Shown here: in pieces, positions 51,672 to 59,823 of the stretch
How positions within the stretch are numbered: the first letter of the stretch is position 1
Layout of the letters: each line of letters opens with the position of its first letter
Assembly (NCBI RefSeq): GCF_001546115.1
Contig: NZ_KQ955211.1
Span: 1-64,000, forward strand
Direction: 5' to 3'
DNA length: 64,000 nt
Origin: Paracoccus aminovorans
GTDB lineage: Bacteria > Pseudomonadota > Alphaproteobacteria > Rhodobacterales > Rhodobacteraceae
Notes under the pieces: model-generated
The model's input: only the letters and a program-made list of their open reading frames with translations
Database searches by the model: none
What the model was told of the DNA's origin: nothing
Position numbers and translations under genes: made by a program

Positions 51672-52556
51672 ATGCCGCTGCCTCCGCTGAATGCGCTGCG
51701 GGCCTTCGAGGCGGCGGCGCGGTTGAAAAGCTTCAAGGCGGCGGCGGATGCGCTGTTCGTCACCCAGTCGGCCGTCAGCCACCAGATCCGGCACCTGGAG
51801 GATTTCCTGCGGGTGCCGCTGTTCGACCGCTCCGGCGCGCGGCCGCGAATTCTGCCAGCAGGACAAGAGCTTGCGCGGACGCTGAGCCTGTCCTTCGCCG
51901 AGATCGACGCCGCCTGCCGGCGCATCGCCCAAGCCCGCCAGGACCGGGTGCTGGTGATCGCGGCCATCCCCTCGGTCGCGATCTGCTGGCTGATCCCGCG
52001 GCTGGCGCGGTTCCGCGAAAGCCACCCCGAGGTGGCGCTGCGCGTGGTCTATGCCATGCACGGGCATGAGATCGACTTCAGCGCGACTCACCTGGCCTTC
52101 GTCTATGCCGACCGGGTGCCGCAGCTGCCGGGGGTCGAGACGCTGGCCTTTCTGTCGGGGGCCTGCGTGCCGGTGTGCAGCCCGCAGCGGCTGCCGGCGA
52201 CGGCGACGGTGGCCGAGATCAAGGCGGCGGGGCTGTTGCACGACACCGACCGCTCGGGCTGGGCGGAATGGCTGGCGCAGGCGGGATCGGGGCTGGACCC
52301 GCAGGATCCCGGGCCGCTGTTCGAGGATTTCAACCTGCTGCGCGCCGCCGCGCTGGCCGGGCAGGGGGTGGCGCTGTGCCCGCTGGCGATGATCCGCGAC
52401 GACCTCGATTCGGGCCGGCTGGTGCAGCTGTCGGCCGAGGCGGTGCTGGACCAGTTCGACTATTACCTGCTTTGCACCGAGGCGCTGCCGCCGGCGCTGG
52501 CCGAGGATGCGGCGGCGTTTCGCGCCTGGGCCTTTGCCGAGCGCGACGCCGGCTAG
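51672..52556 (+). CDS. LysR-family transcriptional regulator (GcvA-like)
   Basis: A 294-residue LysR protein with winged helix LNALRAFEAAARLKSFKAAA, then DALFVTQSAVSHQIRHLED, and an effector domain from about residue 90. The GcvA/AmpR subgroup is suggested by LPPLNALRAFEAAARLKSF. It is divergent from creatinase and is the likely activator of creatine use. It shares the palindromic stop CTAG with the convergent phospholipase D-like gene. Confidence 0.87.
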   Translation: MPLPPLNALRAFEAAARLKSFKAAADALFVTQSAVSHQIRHLEDFLRVPLFDRSGARPRILPAGQELARTLSLSFAEIDAACRRIAQARQDRVLVIAAIPSVAICWLIPRLARFRESHPEVALRVVYAMHGHEIDFSATHLAFVYADRVPQLPGVETLAFLSGACVPVCSPQRLPATATVAEIKAAGLLHDTDRSGWAEWLAQAGSGLDPQDPGPLFEDFNLLRAAALAGQGVALCPLAMIRDDLDSGRLVQLSAEAVLDQFDYYLLCTEALPPALAEDAAAFRAWAFAERDAG

Positions 52557-54073
52557 TCCTGGCGCGGCCTGCTCGGCCGGGTCCTGCACCACAGGAACAG
52601 CCCGGCCGCCAGCGCCGCCCCGCCCAGCATGACATGGCGCGAGGTGATGCCCAGCCGGGCCTGGGCGCTGCGGCGATAGCGCGGGTCGAAGAAGCGTGTG
52701 TCGGCCAGCAGGCTGCCGAGCAGGGTTTCCTTGCGCGGGCGGATGGGGCGCAGACGGCGGCCGGTGGCGCGGTTCAGGTGCTGGATGGCGGCGATCACGC
52801 TGCCGGTGTCGTCGATGCGGCGCGCCACCTCGGCCGGGTCGCGGCCCAGGTGTTCGGCGATCAGCCCGTCGCGCAGCGCGCGGACGGCGCGGCGGTCGGC
52901 GGCGTCCTTGGCCAGCAACGCCACGTCGCATTCGGTGTCGAAGCCCATCGAGCGGCGGTCGATGTTGCCGGAGCCGACGCGCAACAGCCGGTCGTCCACG
53001 ATCGAGACCTTGGCATGGACATAGATGTCCTCGCCCGTCGCATTCACCGGGTAGAGGATGCGGAAGCGGTCGTGCCGGTCCAGCGCCCGCAGCTGACGGA
53101 TCATGCGGCTGCGGGTGACGTGCATCGCCTCGTCCTCGACCATGCCCTGGGCGGCGCGGGGGTTGACGATGATCACCTCGGGGCCGTCCGGCTCGGCCAG
53201 GCGGCGGGCGATGGCGGCGGTGATGCTGTCGGCGGCGAAATACTGCGATTCCAGATAGATGCAATCGCGGGCCGCGGCGATGCTGTCCAGATAGAGATGC
53301 TCGATCTCGGCGATGCTGGGCTTGTCGGATTCCGGCGGCTGGGTGCGGGCGATGGCGATGGGCACGTCGTGAAAGCCGACCGGGATGCTGTCGGGCCACA
53401 GATCGGCGCCGGGGCGGAAATCCTCGTCCATCTCGGCATCGTTGGCGCGAGCCCAGCGGGCGCGGCCGAGCCGGCTGAGCGCGGCGGCGGCGGGGCCGGA
53501 AAGCACGGTGGTGGCATCGTGCCAGGGCTGGGCCACCGCGCCGTCGCGCAGCCGGCGGCAGGGGTCGCCGGGCGTGTGGTCGCGGCTGTCCCAGCGCCCG
53601 TCGGTCACGTCGATGCCGCCGCAGAAGGCCAGCGAATCGTCGATGGCGACGATCTTCTGGTGGTGGCAGGCGCCGATCGGGTGGCGGCCGTCGAAGGCCA
53701 GGTGGATCTGTTCGGGCGACAGGAACTTGATCCGCGCCGCCGGCAACAGCCCGCCCGGCGCGATCAGCGCCCCGCCGCTCCATTTCAGCAGGTAGATGTC
53801 AAGCCCGGGGCGGCGGTCCACCAGCGCGTCGAGGAAGGGGCCGATCTGGTTCGGCATGCCGTCGGGCGCGTCGCCGTCGGCGTCGCTTTCGCCGGGCAGC
53901 ATCTCGATCTCGAAGTCGAAGTCCCAGCCGATCAGGATCACCAGCCGCCGGGCCTTGAGCAGCGATTCGCGCAGGGCGCGGAAATAATCGGCGCCGTCGA
54001 CGATGACCGAAAAGCAGCGCGCCGTGGCGACCCGCCAGCAGTTGCGGCCGGGGGTGAATTGCAGGTCCTGCAT
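52553..54073 (-). CDS. Phospholipase D / cardiolipin synthase-like protein
   Basis: A 506-residue protein with two HKD catalytic motifs, HHQKIVAIDDSLAFCGGID near residue 140 and HAKVSIVDDRLLRVGSGNID near 345, and a C-terminal hydrophobic segment (VMLGGAALAAGLFLWC) that may anchor it in the membrane. No N-terminal membrane helix typical of cardiolipin synthases is seen, so a phospholipase or phosphatidyltransferase of unknown substrate is the safer call. It follows lpdA after 73 bases with a hairpin between and may be co-transcribed by read-through. Confidence 0.83.
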   Translation of the reverse strand: MQDLQFTPGRNCWRVATARCFSVIVDGADYFRALRESLLKARRLVILIGWDFDFEIEMLPGESDADGDAPDGMPNQIGPFLDALVDRRPGLDIYLLKWSGGALIAPGGLLPAARIKFLSPEQIHLAFDGRHPIGACHHQKIVAIDDSLAFCGGIDVTDGRWDSRDHTPGDPCRRLRDGAVAQPWHDATTVLSGPAAAALSRLGRARWARANDAEMDEDFRPGADLWPDSIPVGFHDVPIAIARTQPPESDKPSIAEIEHLYLDSIAAARDCIYLESQYFAADSITAAIARRLAEPDGPEVIIVNPRAAQGMVEDEAMHVTRSRMIRQLRALDRHDRFRILYPVNATGEDIYVHAKVSIVDDRLLRVGSGNIDRRSMGFDTECDVALLAKDAADRRAVRALRDGLIAEHLGRDPAEVARRIDDTGSVIAAIQHLNRATGRRLRPIRPRKETLLGSLLADTRFFDPRYRRSAQARLGITSRHVMLGGAALAAGLFLWCRTRPSRPRQD

Positions 54074-54118
54074 CGTGCTGTCCTTCGCGTGATCGGTGAT
54101 GCCGAACCGCCAAGGCGG

Positions 54119-54138
54119 GCGCCCGGTTCCGCGGGCGC
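54119..54138 (-). terminator. Hairpin between lpdA and the phospholipase D-like gene
   Basis: Seven-base arms GCGCCCG (54119-54125) and CGGGCGC (54132-54138) with a six-base loop lie just past the lpdA stop on the minus strand. There is no T-run, so termination may be partial. Confidence 0.35.
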
Positions 54139-54146
54139 GCCGGCCT

Positions 54147-55535
54147 TCAGATGTGCAGCGCGTGGCCCAGGGCGCGCAGGCAGGCCTCGTGCAGCGCCTC
54201 GCCCCGGGTCGGGTGGGCGTGGATGGTGCCGGCGATGTCTTCGAGCCTTGCGCCCATCTCCAGCGCCAGCGCGAAGCCGCCGGCCAGTTCCGCGACGCCG
54301 GCGCCGACCGCCTGGATGCCCAGCACCTCATGCGTGTCGGGCCGCGCGGTGACGCGGATGAAGCCGGTCTCGTCATCCGCCGTCATCGCCCGGCCGTTGG
54401 CGGCGAAGGGGAACAGGCCGATCAGCGGCTCATGGCCCTGGCTGCGCAGCTCGTCGGGGCCGAGGCCGACGCTGACGATTTCCGGGTCGGTGAAGCAGAC
54501 CGCCGGGATCGCGCGCTTGTCCCAGGCGCGCGGCTGGCCCGCGACCAGTTCCGCGACCATCTCGCCCTGGGCCATGGCGCGATGCGCCAGCATCGGCTCG
54601 CCCGTCACGTCGCCGATGGCCAGAACGCCGGTCATCGAGGTGCGGCAACGCTCGTCGATCTTCAGGAACGGGCCGGCCATGGCCAGGCGCAGCCCGTCGA
54701 TGCCGGCGCCGGTGGCGCGGGGGCGGCGGCCGACCGTGATCAGCACCTTGTCGGCGGCGATCTCCTCGGCCCCGTCGGCGGCGGCCACGCGCAGGGCGCC
54801 GCTGTCCGAGAGGCCGCCGGCGCGGGCGCCGGTCAGCACGCGGATGCCAAGCGCCGTCAGCCGCTGCGCGACCGGCCGGGTCAGTTCGGCGTCATATTGC
54901 GGCAGGATGCGCGGCCCGGCCTCGACCACGGTGACCGCGGCGCCGAGCTTGGCGAAGGCGATGCCCAGTTCCAGCCCGATATAGCCGCCGCCGACCACGG
55001 CGAGCCGTTCCGGCACCTCGGTCAGGGCCAGCGCCCCGGTCGAGGAGATCACCTTGCCGCCGAAGGGCAGGGACGGGATCTCGATCGGCTCCGAGCCGGT
55101 GGCGATGACCAGCACCTCGGTGCGGATGCGGACCGGGCCTTCGGGGGTCGCCACCTCGACGGTCTTGCCGTCGCGGATGGTGGCCATGCCGGTCACCAGC
55201 CGCACCTTGGCCTTGCGCAGCAGCGTCGCCACGCCGCCGGTCAGGCGGCTGACGATGCCGTCCTTCCAGGCCATGGTGGCGGCCAGGTCGAGGGTCGGCG
55301 GCCCGGCCGAAATGCCCATCGCGGCAGTCGAGGACAGCGCCGCGATGCGGTGGAATTCCTCGGCCGCGTGGATCAGCGCCTTCGAGGGGATGCAGCCGAC
55401 GTTGAGGCAGGTGCCGCCCGGTGGCTCGGCATCGACGATGACGGTGTCGACGCCCAATTGCCCGGCGCGGATGGCGCAGACATAGCCGCCGGGGCCGGCG
55501 CCGAGGATCAGCAGCCTGCATTGGATCTCGCGCAT
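54147..55535 (-). CDS. lpdA: Dihydrolipoyl dehydrogenase (E3) of the branched-chain complex
   Basis: A 462-residue flavoprotein disulfide reductase. The FAD site is LLILGAGPGGYVCAIRAGQL at the N-terminus, the redox disulfide is GGTCLNVGCIPSKALIH near residue 41, the NAD site is RLAVVGGGYIGLELGIAFAK near 183, and the C-terminal active-site pair is HAHPTRGEALHE. It reoxidises the lipoyl arm of BkdB. It follows bkdB after three bases. Confidence 0.93.
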   Translation of the reverse strand: MREIQCRLLILGAGPGGYVCAIRAGQLGVDTVIVDAEPPGGTCLNVGCIPSKALIHAAEEFHRIAALSSTAAMGISAGPPTLDLAATMAWKDGIVSRLTGGVATLLRKAKVRLVTGMATIRDGKTVEVATPEGPVRIRTEVLVIATGSEPIEIPSLPFGGKVISSTGALALTEVPERLAVVGGGYIGLELGIAFAKLGAAVTVVEAGPRILPQYDAELTRPVAQRLTALGIRVLTGARAGGLSDSGALRVAAADGAEEIAADKVLITVGRRPRATGAGIDGLRLAMAGPFLKIDERCRTSMTGVLAIGDVTGEPMLAHRAMAQGEMVAELVAGQPRAWDKRAIPAVCFTDPEIVSVGLGPDELRSQGHEPLIGLFPFAANGRAMTADDETGFIRVTARPDTHEVLGIQAVGAGVAELAGGFALALEMGARLEDIAGTIHAHPTRGEALHEACLRALGHALHI

Positions 55536-55538
55536 CGC

Positions 55539-56840
55539 TCAGCCCTCCACGAAGATCAGCGCCGGGGTCTCCAGCAGCTCTTTCAGCCGCGCCACGAAGG
55601 TGGCGGCGTCCCAGCCGTCGATCACCCGGTGGTCGAAGCTGCAGGACAGGTTCATCATCTTGCGCGGCTCGAAGGCGGCGCCGTTCCAATGCGGCCGCAC
55701 CGCCAGCCGGTTGACGCCGACGATGGCAACCTCGGGCACGTTCAGGATCGGGGTCGAGGCGATGGCGCCCAAGGGGCCCAGCGAGGTGATGGTGATGGTC
55801 GAGCCGGTCAGCTCGTCGCGTTTCGCGGTGCCCTCCTTGGCGGCGGCGCCGATGCGGGCGATTTCCGCGGCGGTGGCGCGCAGGTCCAGCGCCTCGGCAT
55901 GGCGCAGGACCGGGACCATCAGGCCCGAGGGCGTCTGTGCGGCGATGCCCAGGTGCACGGCGCCGAAGCGGCGGATCAGGCTGGCCTCGGCGTCGTAATG
56001 CGCGTTCAGGATCGGCTGTTCATGCACGGCGCGCACGACGCTGCGGGCGATGAAGGCCAGGGGGTTCAGCTTCGGCCCCTTGCCATGGGCGTTCATGCGG
56101 GCGCGCAGATCCTCCAGCGCGGTCGCGTCCACCTCTTCGACGATGGTGATCTGGGGGACGCGGTTGGCGGCCTCCATGCGCTCGGCGATCTTGCGGCGCA
56201 GGCCGATGACGCGGATCTCCTCGACCGAGGTGTCGGGTTGCGGGCCCGAGGGTGCCGGAATGCCGCCCGAGGCGATGAAGGCGTCGAGATCCTGATGCCC
56301 GATCCGGCCCGCCGGTCCCGAGCCGCGCACCAGGCGCAGGTCCACGCCCGCCTCGCGCGCCCGCGCCCGGACCGAGGGCGAGGCGATGGGCTTTTCGCCC
56401 TCGGCGCGCAGCGGTGCGGTGGTGGTGGTGGTGGCGCGGGGCGCGGGCCTGGCGGGTGGCGGCTCGGGTTCCGGTTCGGCCTTGGGCTGGGCCGCAGCCG
56501 GCTCGTGGGGGGGCGGTTCGTGGGCGGGTTCGGGGGCCGGCGCGGTTTCGGCCTGGCGCGATGGTGCGGCCGGGGCGTCGCCGGCGACATTGCCGGGGCC
56601 GTCCACCTCCAGCCGGATCAGCTCGGCGCCGACGGCGATGATCTCGCCCGGCGCGCCGGCCTGCCAGACCACGGTGCCGGTGACGGGCGAGGGGATTTCC
56701 ACCGTGGCCTTGTCGGTCATCACCGCGACCATCGGGTCGTCCTCGCGCAGGACGTCGCCGGGCTTGACCAGCCATTCGGCGATCTCGGCCTCGGCGATGC
56801 CTTCGCCGATGTCGGGCATGCGGATTGCGTGGATACCCAT
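55539..56840 (-). CDS. bkdB: Branched-chain 2-oxoacid dehydrogenase E2 (lipoamide acyltransferase)
   Basis: The 433-residue E2 has an N-terminal lipoyl domain with the lipoylated lysine in VMTDKATVEIPSP near residue 43 and a Pro/Ala/Glu-rich linker. A peripheral-subunit-binding domain follows (ASPSVRARAREAGVDLRLVR near 155), then a C-terminal catalytic domain ending in the active-site SFDHRVIDGWDAA. The DKATVEI form of the lipoyl site is typical of branched-chain enzymes. The ATG at 56838-56840 is one base after bkdA2. Confidence 0.94.
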   Translation of the reverse strand: MGIHAIRMPDIGEGIAEAEIAEWLVKPGDVLREDDPMVAVMTDKATVEIPSPVTGTVVWQAGAPGEIIAVGAELIRLEVDGPGNVAGDAPAAPSRQAETAPAPEPAHEPPPHEPAAAQPKAEPEPEPPPARPAPRATTTTTAPLRAEGEKPIASPSVRARAREAGVDLRLVRGSGPAGRIGHQDLDAFIASGGIPAPSGPQPDTSVEEIRVIGLRRKIAERMEAANRVPQITIVEEVDATALEDLRARMNAHGKGPKLNPLAFIARSVVRAVHEQPILNAHYDAEASLIRRFGAVHLGIAAQTPSGLMVPVLRHAEALDLRATAAEIARIGAAAKEGTAKRDELTGSTITITSLGPLGAIASTPILNVPEVAIVGVNRLAVRPHWNGAAFEPRKMMNLSCSFDHRVIDGWDAATFVARLKELLETPALIFVEG

Positions 56841-56841
56841 G

Positions 56842-57858
56842 TCAGGCCACCTCGACCAGTTGACGCAGCGCCTCGGCCACCCGTGCGGGGCCGGGGAAAT
56901 AGCTCCATTCATGCGTATGCGGATAGGGCGTGTCCCAGCCCGCAACCCGCCGGATCGGCGCCTCGAGATGCCAGAAGCATTCCGCCTGCACCAGCGCCGC
57001 CAGTTCGGCGCCAAAGCCCGAGGTCAGCGTCGCCTCGTGCAGCACCAGGCAGCGGCCGGTCTTGTTAACCGAGGCCGTGATGGTCTCCATGTCGAGCGGC
57101 AGCAGGGTGCGCAGGTCGATCACCTCGGCATCGACGCCCGACTCGGCCGTCGCCGCCAGCGCGACATGGACCATGGTGCCATAGGTCAGGATCGTCGCGG
57201 CCTGGCCCGGACGGCGCACGACGGCCTTGCCCAGCGGCACGGTATAATGCCCCTCGGGCACCTCGCCCAGCTCGTGCGTCTTCCAGGCGGTGACCGGGCG
57301 GTCGTGATGGCCGTCGAAGGGGCCGTTGTAAAGCCGCTTCGGTTCCAGGAAGATCACCGGGTCCGGGTCCTCGATGGCCGACATGAGCAGCCCCTTGGCG
57401 TCCTGCGGGTTCGAGGGCACCACGGTCTTGAGGCCGGTGACATGGGTGAACAGCGCCTCGGGCGACTGGCTGTGGGTCTGGCCGCCGAAGATGCCGCCGC
57501 CGGTGGGCATGCGCACCACCATCGGGCAGGTGAACTGCCCGGCCGAGCGATAGCGCAGCCGCGCCGCCTCGGACACGATCTGGTCATAGGCCGGATAGAC
57601 ATAGTCGGCGAACTGGATTTCCACCACCGGCTTCAGCCCATAGGCGGCCATGCCGATGCCGGCGCCGACGATGCCGGATTCGTTGATCGGCGTGTCGAAG
57701 CAGCGGGTCTTGCCGTATTTCGCCTGCAAGCCGGCGGTGCAGCGGAAGACGCCGCCGAAATAGCCCACGTCCTCGCCGAAGACGACCACGGTCGGGTCGG
57801 CGCCCATGGCCACGTCCAGCGCGTCGCGGATGGCCTCGATCATCGTCATGCGTGCCAT
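56842..57858 (-). CDS. bkdA2: Branched-chain 2-oxoacid dehydrogenase E1 beta
   Basis: A 338-residue transketolase-type beta subunit with GEDVGYFGGVFRCTAGL near residue 28, DTPINESGIVGAGIGMAAYG near 55 and IDLRTLLPLD near 243. With BkdA1 it forms the thiamine-diphosphate decarboxylase for oxoacids from valine, leucine and isoleucine. It lies between bkdA1 and bkdB with one-base gaps on both sides. Confidence 0.94.
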   Translation of the reverse strand: MARMTMIEAIRDALDVAMGADPTVVVFGEDVGYFGGVFRCTAGLQAKYGKTRCFDTPINESGIVGAGIGMAAYGLKPVVEIQFADYVYPAYDQIVSEAARLRYRSAGQFTCPMVVRMPTGGGIFGGQTHSQSPEALFTHVTGLKTVVPSNPQDAKGLLMSAIEDPDPVIFLEPKRLYNGPFDGHHDRPVTAWKTHELGEVPEGHYTVPLGKAVVRRPGQAATILTYGTMVHVALAATAESGVDAEVIDLRTLLPLDMETITASVNKTGRCLVLHEATLTSGFGAELAALVQAECFWHLEAPIRRVAGWDTPYPHTHEWSYFPGPARVAEALRQLVEVA

Positions 57859-57859
57859 G

Positions 57860-59104
57860 TCAGAACCCCGCCTCGTGACGTTGCTTCAGAAGATGCGGCG
57901 GCATTTCGGCATAGACGTCCTCGAACATGTCGGCCTTGCTGGGGTGCTGGCCCTGGTGCAGCGTGCCGATCGCCTCGGCCTTCTTCTGCTCGGTGCTGAT
58001 CGTGGCTAGGATCTCGGCCTCGGCCTGGGCGTGGCGTTCCTCGGACCAGGCGCCAAGCGCGATCAGGTGGTTCTTCAACCGCAGGATCGGGTCGCCCAGC
58101 GGCCAGGCATTGCTTTCTTCGGCCGGGCGATAGGCAGAAGGATCGTCCGAGGTGGAATGCCCGCCGGCGCGATAGGTGACATATTCGATCATCGTCGGGC
58201 CGAGGTTGCGCCGGGCGCGCTCCGCCGCCCATTTCGCCACCGCCATCACCGCGAGATAGTCGTTGCCGTCCACCCGCAGCGAGGGGATGCCGAAGCCCAG
58301 GCCGCGCGCCGCGAAGGTGCCCGAGCCGCCGCGCGCGATGCCCTGGAAGGTCGAGATCGCCCACTGGTTGTTGACCACGTTCAGCACCACCGGCGCCTTG
58401 TAGGTCGAGGCGAAGACCAGCGCGGCGTGAAAGTCGCTTTCCGCCGTCGAGCCGTCGCCGATCCAGGCCGCCGAGATCTGGCGGTCGCCCGAGATCGCCG
58501 AGGCCATGGCCCAGCCCACCGCCTGGATATATTGCGTCGCCAGGTTGCCCGAGATGGTGAAGAAACCATGCTCGCGCGAGGAATAGCAGACCGGCAATTG
58601 CCGGCCGCGCATCGGGTCGTCGGCGTTGGAGAACACCTGGTTCATCATGGAACTCAGCGGATAGCCGGCCGCGATCAACAGGCCGGCCTGGCGATAGGTC
58701 GGGAAGTTCATGTCGCCCGGCGCAAGCGCACGCTGGAAGCCGCAGGAAATGGCTTCCTCGCCCAGGTGCTGCATGTAGAAGCTGGTCTTTTGCTGGCGTT
58801 GCGCGTTCAGCATGCGCGCGTCATAGATGCGCAGTGTCATCATGTGGCGCAGGCCGGCAAGCAGGTCCTCGGGCGTCAGGTCCAGCGCCTCGGCCCAGGG
58901 GCCGACGGCCTCGCCCTCGCGGTTCAGCACGCGGATGATGGTGAAGGCGAGGTCGCGGATCGATTCGGGATCGGCGTCCACGTCCGGGCGGCGCACGGTG
59001 CCAGCGCGCGGGATCGCGACATGCGAGAAATCGGGCTGGCCGCCGGGGCGCACCTCGGGCTCCGGCACGGTCAGGCTGAGCGGGGGCAGGCCGTCGTCGC
59101 TCAT
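57860..59104 (-). CDS. bkdA1: Branched-chain 2-oxoacid dehydrogenase E1 alpha
   Basis: The 414-residue alpha subunit has the thiamine-diphosphate motif (AAWIGDGSTAESDFHAALVF to NNQWAIST, near 222-255) and the phosphorylation-loop-like segment YRAGGHSTSDDPSAYRP. The longer N-terminus (about 80 residues before the domain) is typical of BkdA1 rather than PdhA. The ATG at 59102-59104 starts the bkdA1-A2-B-lpdA operon. Branched-chain acyl-CoA products would feed propionyl-CoA and acetyl-CoA pools. Confidence 0.94.
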   Translation of the reverse strand: MSDDGLPPLSLTVPEPEVRPGGQPDFSHVAIPRAGTVRRPDVDADPESIRDLAFTIIRVLNREGEAVGPWAEALDLTPEDLLAGLRHMMTLRIYDARMLNAQRQQKTSFYMQHLGEEAISCGFQRALAPGDMNFPTYRQAGLLIAAGYPLSSMMNQVFSNADDPMRGRQLPVCYSSREHGFFTISGNLATQYIQAVGWAMASAISGDRQISAAWIGDGSTAESDFHAALVFASTYKAPVVLNVVNNQWAISTFQGIARGGSGTFAARGLGFGIPSLRVDGNDYLAVMAVAKWAAERARRNLGPTMIEYVTYRAGGHSTSDDPSAYRPAEESNAWPLGDPILRLKNHLIALGAWSEERHAQAEAEILATISTEQKKAEAIGTLHQGQHPSKADMFEDVYAEMPPHLLKQRHEAGF

Positions 59105-59202
59105 GGCCGGTCCTTTCCCGCGTGGGTTGCGCTGGTGGATTCTCTCTGCCGCATTTGCCCCTCCCTGGCCCATACAGGAACAGGATAGCCCGAGGATTCA
59201 AA

Positions 59203-59251
59203 AATTTCCTTTCCAATTTTTTCCCTATAGGCGATAGTTGAAAAGGAAATT
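59203..59251. promoter_or_regulatory. Inverted repeat in the bkd/lrp divergent promoter
   Basis: AATTTCCTTT (59203-59212) and AAAGGAAATT (59242-59251) are perfect ten-base arms 29 bases apart in an AT-rich stretch. The right arm overlaps the ribosome site of the lrp-type gene. It is a likely Lrp/AsnC site for activation of bkd and autoregulation. Confidence 0.45.
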
Positions 59252-59257
59252 CTGCGA

Positions 59258-59749
59258 TTGGTGAAAATGACGGACGTTTCTGCCGAGCTTGACCTGGATG
59301 CCATCGACCGCCGAATCCTGCGCGAGCTCAGCCGCGACGGCCGGCTGTCGAACACCCAGCTGGCCGAGCGGGTCGGATTGTCGCCCAGCCCCTGCTGGCA
59401 GCGCACGCGGCGGCTGGAATCCGAGGGCTATATCAAGGGCTATGCCGCCATCCTGGACCGCGACCGGCTGCGCGTGCCCGAAACCGTGCTGGTCGAGGTG
59501 GTGCTGGACCGCCATGACGAGCACGTGCTGGAAAACTTCGGCCGCCAGATCGTCGAGCTGTCCGAGGTGATCGAGGTCTGGCTGGTCTCGGGCGAATACG
59601 ACTATATCCTGAAGGTGGCGGTGAACGGCACGCGCGGCTACGAGGATTTCCTGCGCAAGCGGCTGTTCCGCATCCCCGGCATCCGCAACTCGCGGTCCTG
59701 TTTCGCGCTGCGCTGCCTGAAGGAAACCGGCATTCCCGTGCCCGAATAG
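59258..59749 (+). CDS. Lrp/AsnC-family regulator, BkdR-like
   Basis: A protein of 163 residues counted from the TTG at 59258; a GTG at 59261 and an ATG at 59267 are also in frame, and AAGGAA lies ten bases before the TTG. The helix-turn-helix is RLSNTQLAERVGLSPSPCWQ, then RTRRL, near 30-55, followed by the RAM ligand-binding domain (ETVLVEVVLDRHDEHVLENF; GEYDYILKVAV). It is divergent from bkdA1, as BkdR is in Pseudomonas, and is the likely activator of branched-chain amino-acid use. The APC permease lies 74 bases downstream. Confidence 0.88.
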   Translation: MVKMTDVSAELDLDAIDRRILRELSRDGRLSNTQLAERVGLSPSPCWQRTRRLESEGYIKGYAAILDRDRLRVPETVLVEVVLDRHDEHVLENFGRQIVELSEVIEVWLVSGEYDYILKVAVNGTRGYEDFLRKRLFRIPGIRNSRSCFALRCLKETGIPVPE

Positions 59750-59823
59750 CACGCGGCGCTTGCCCTGTGGCCGCAACCGGCCCACCCTGACCCCATAGTC
59801 AAAACATGTTCAGGGAGACGATA

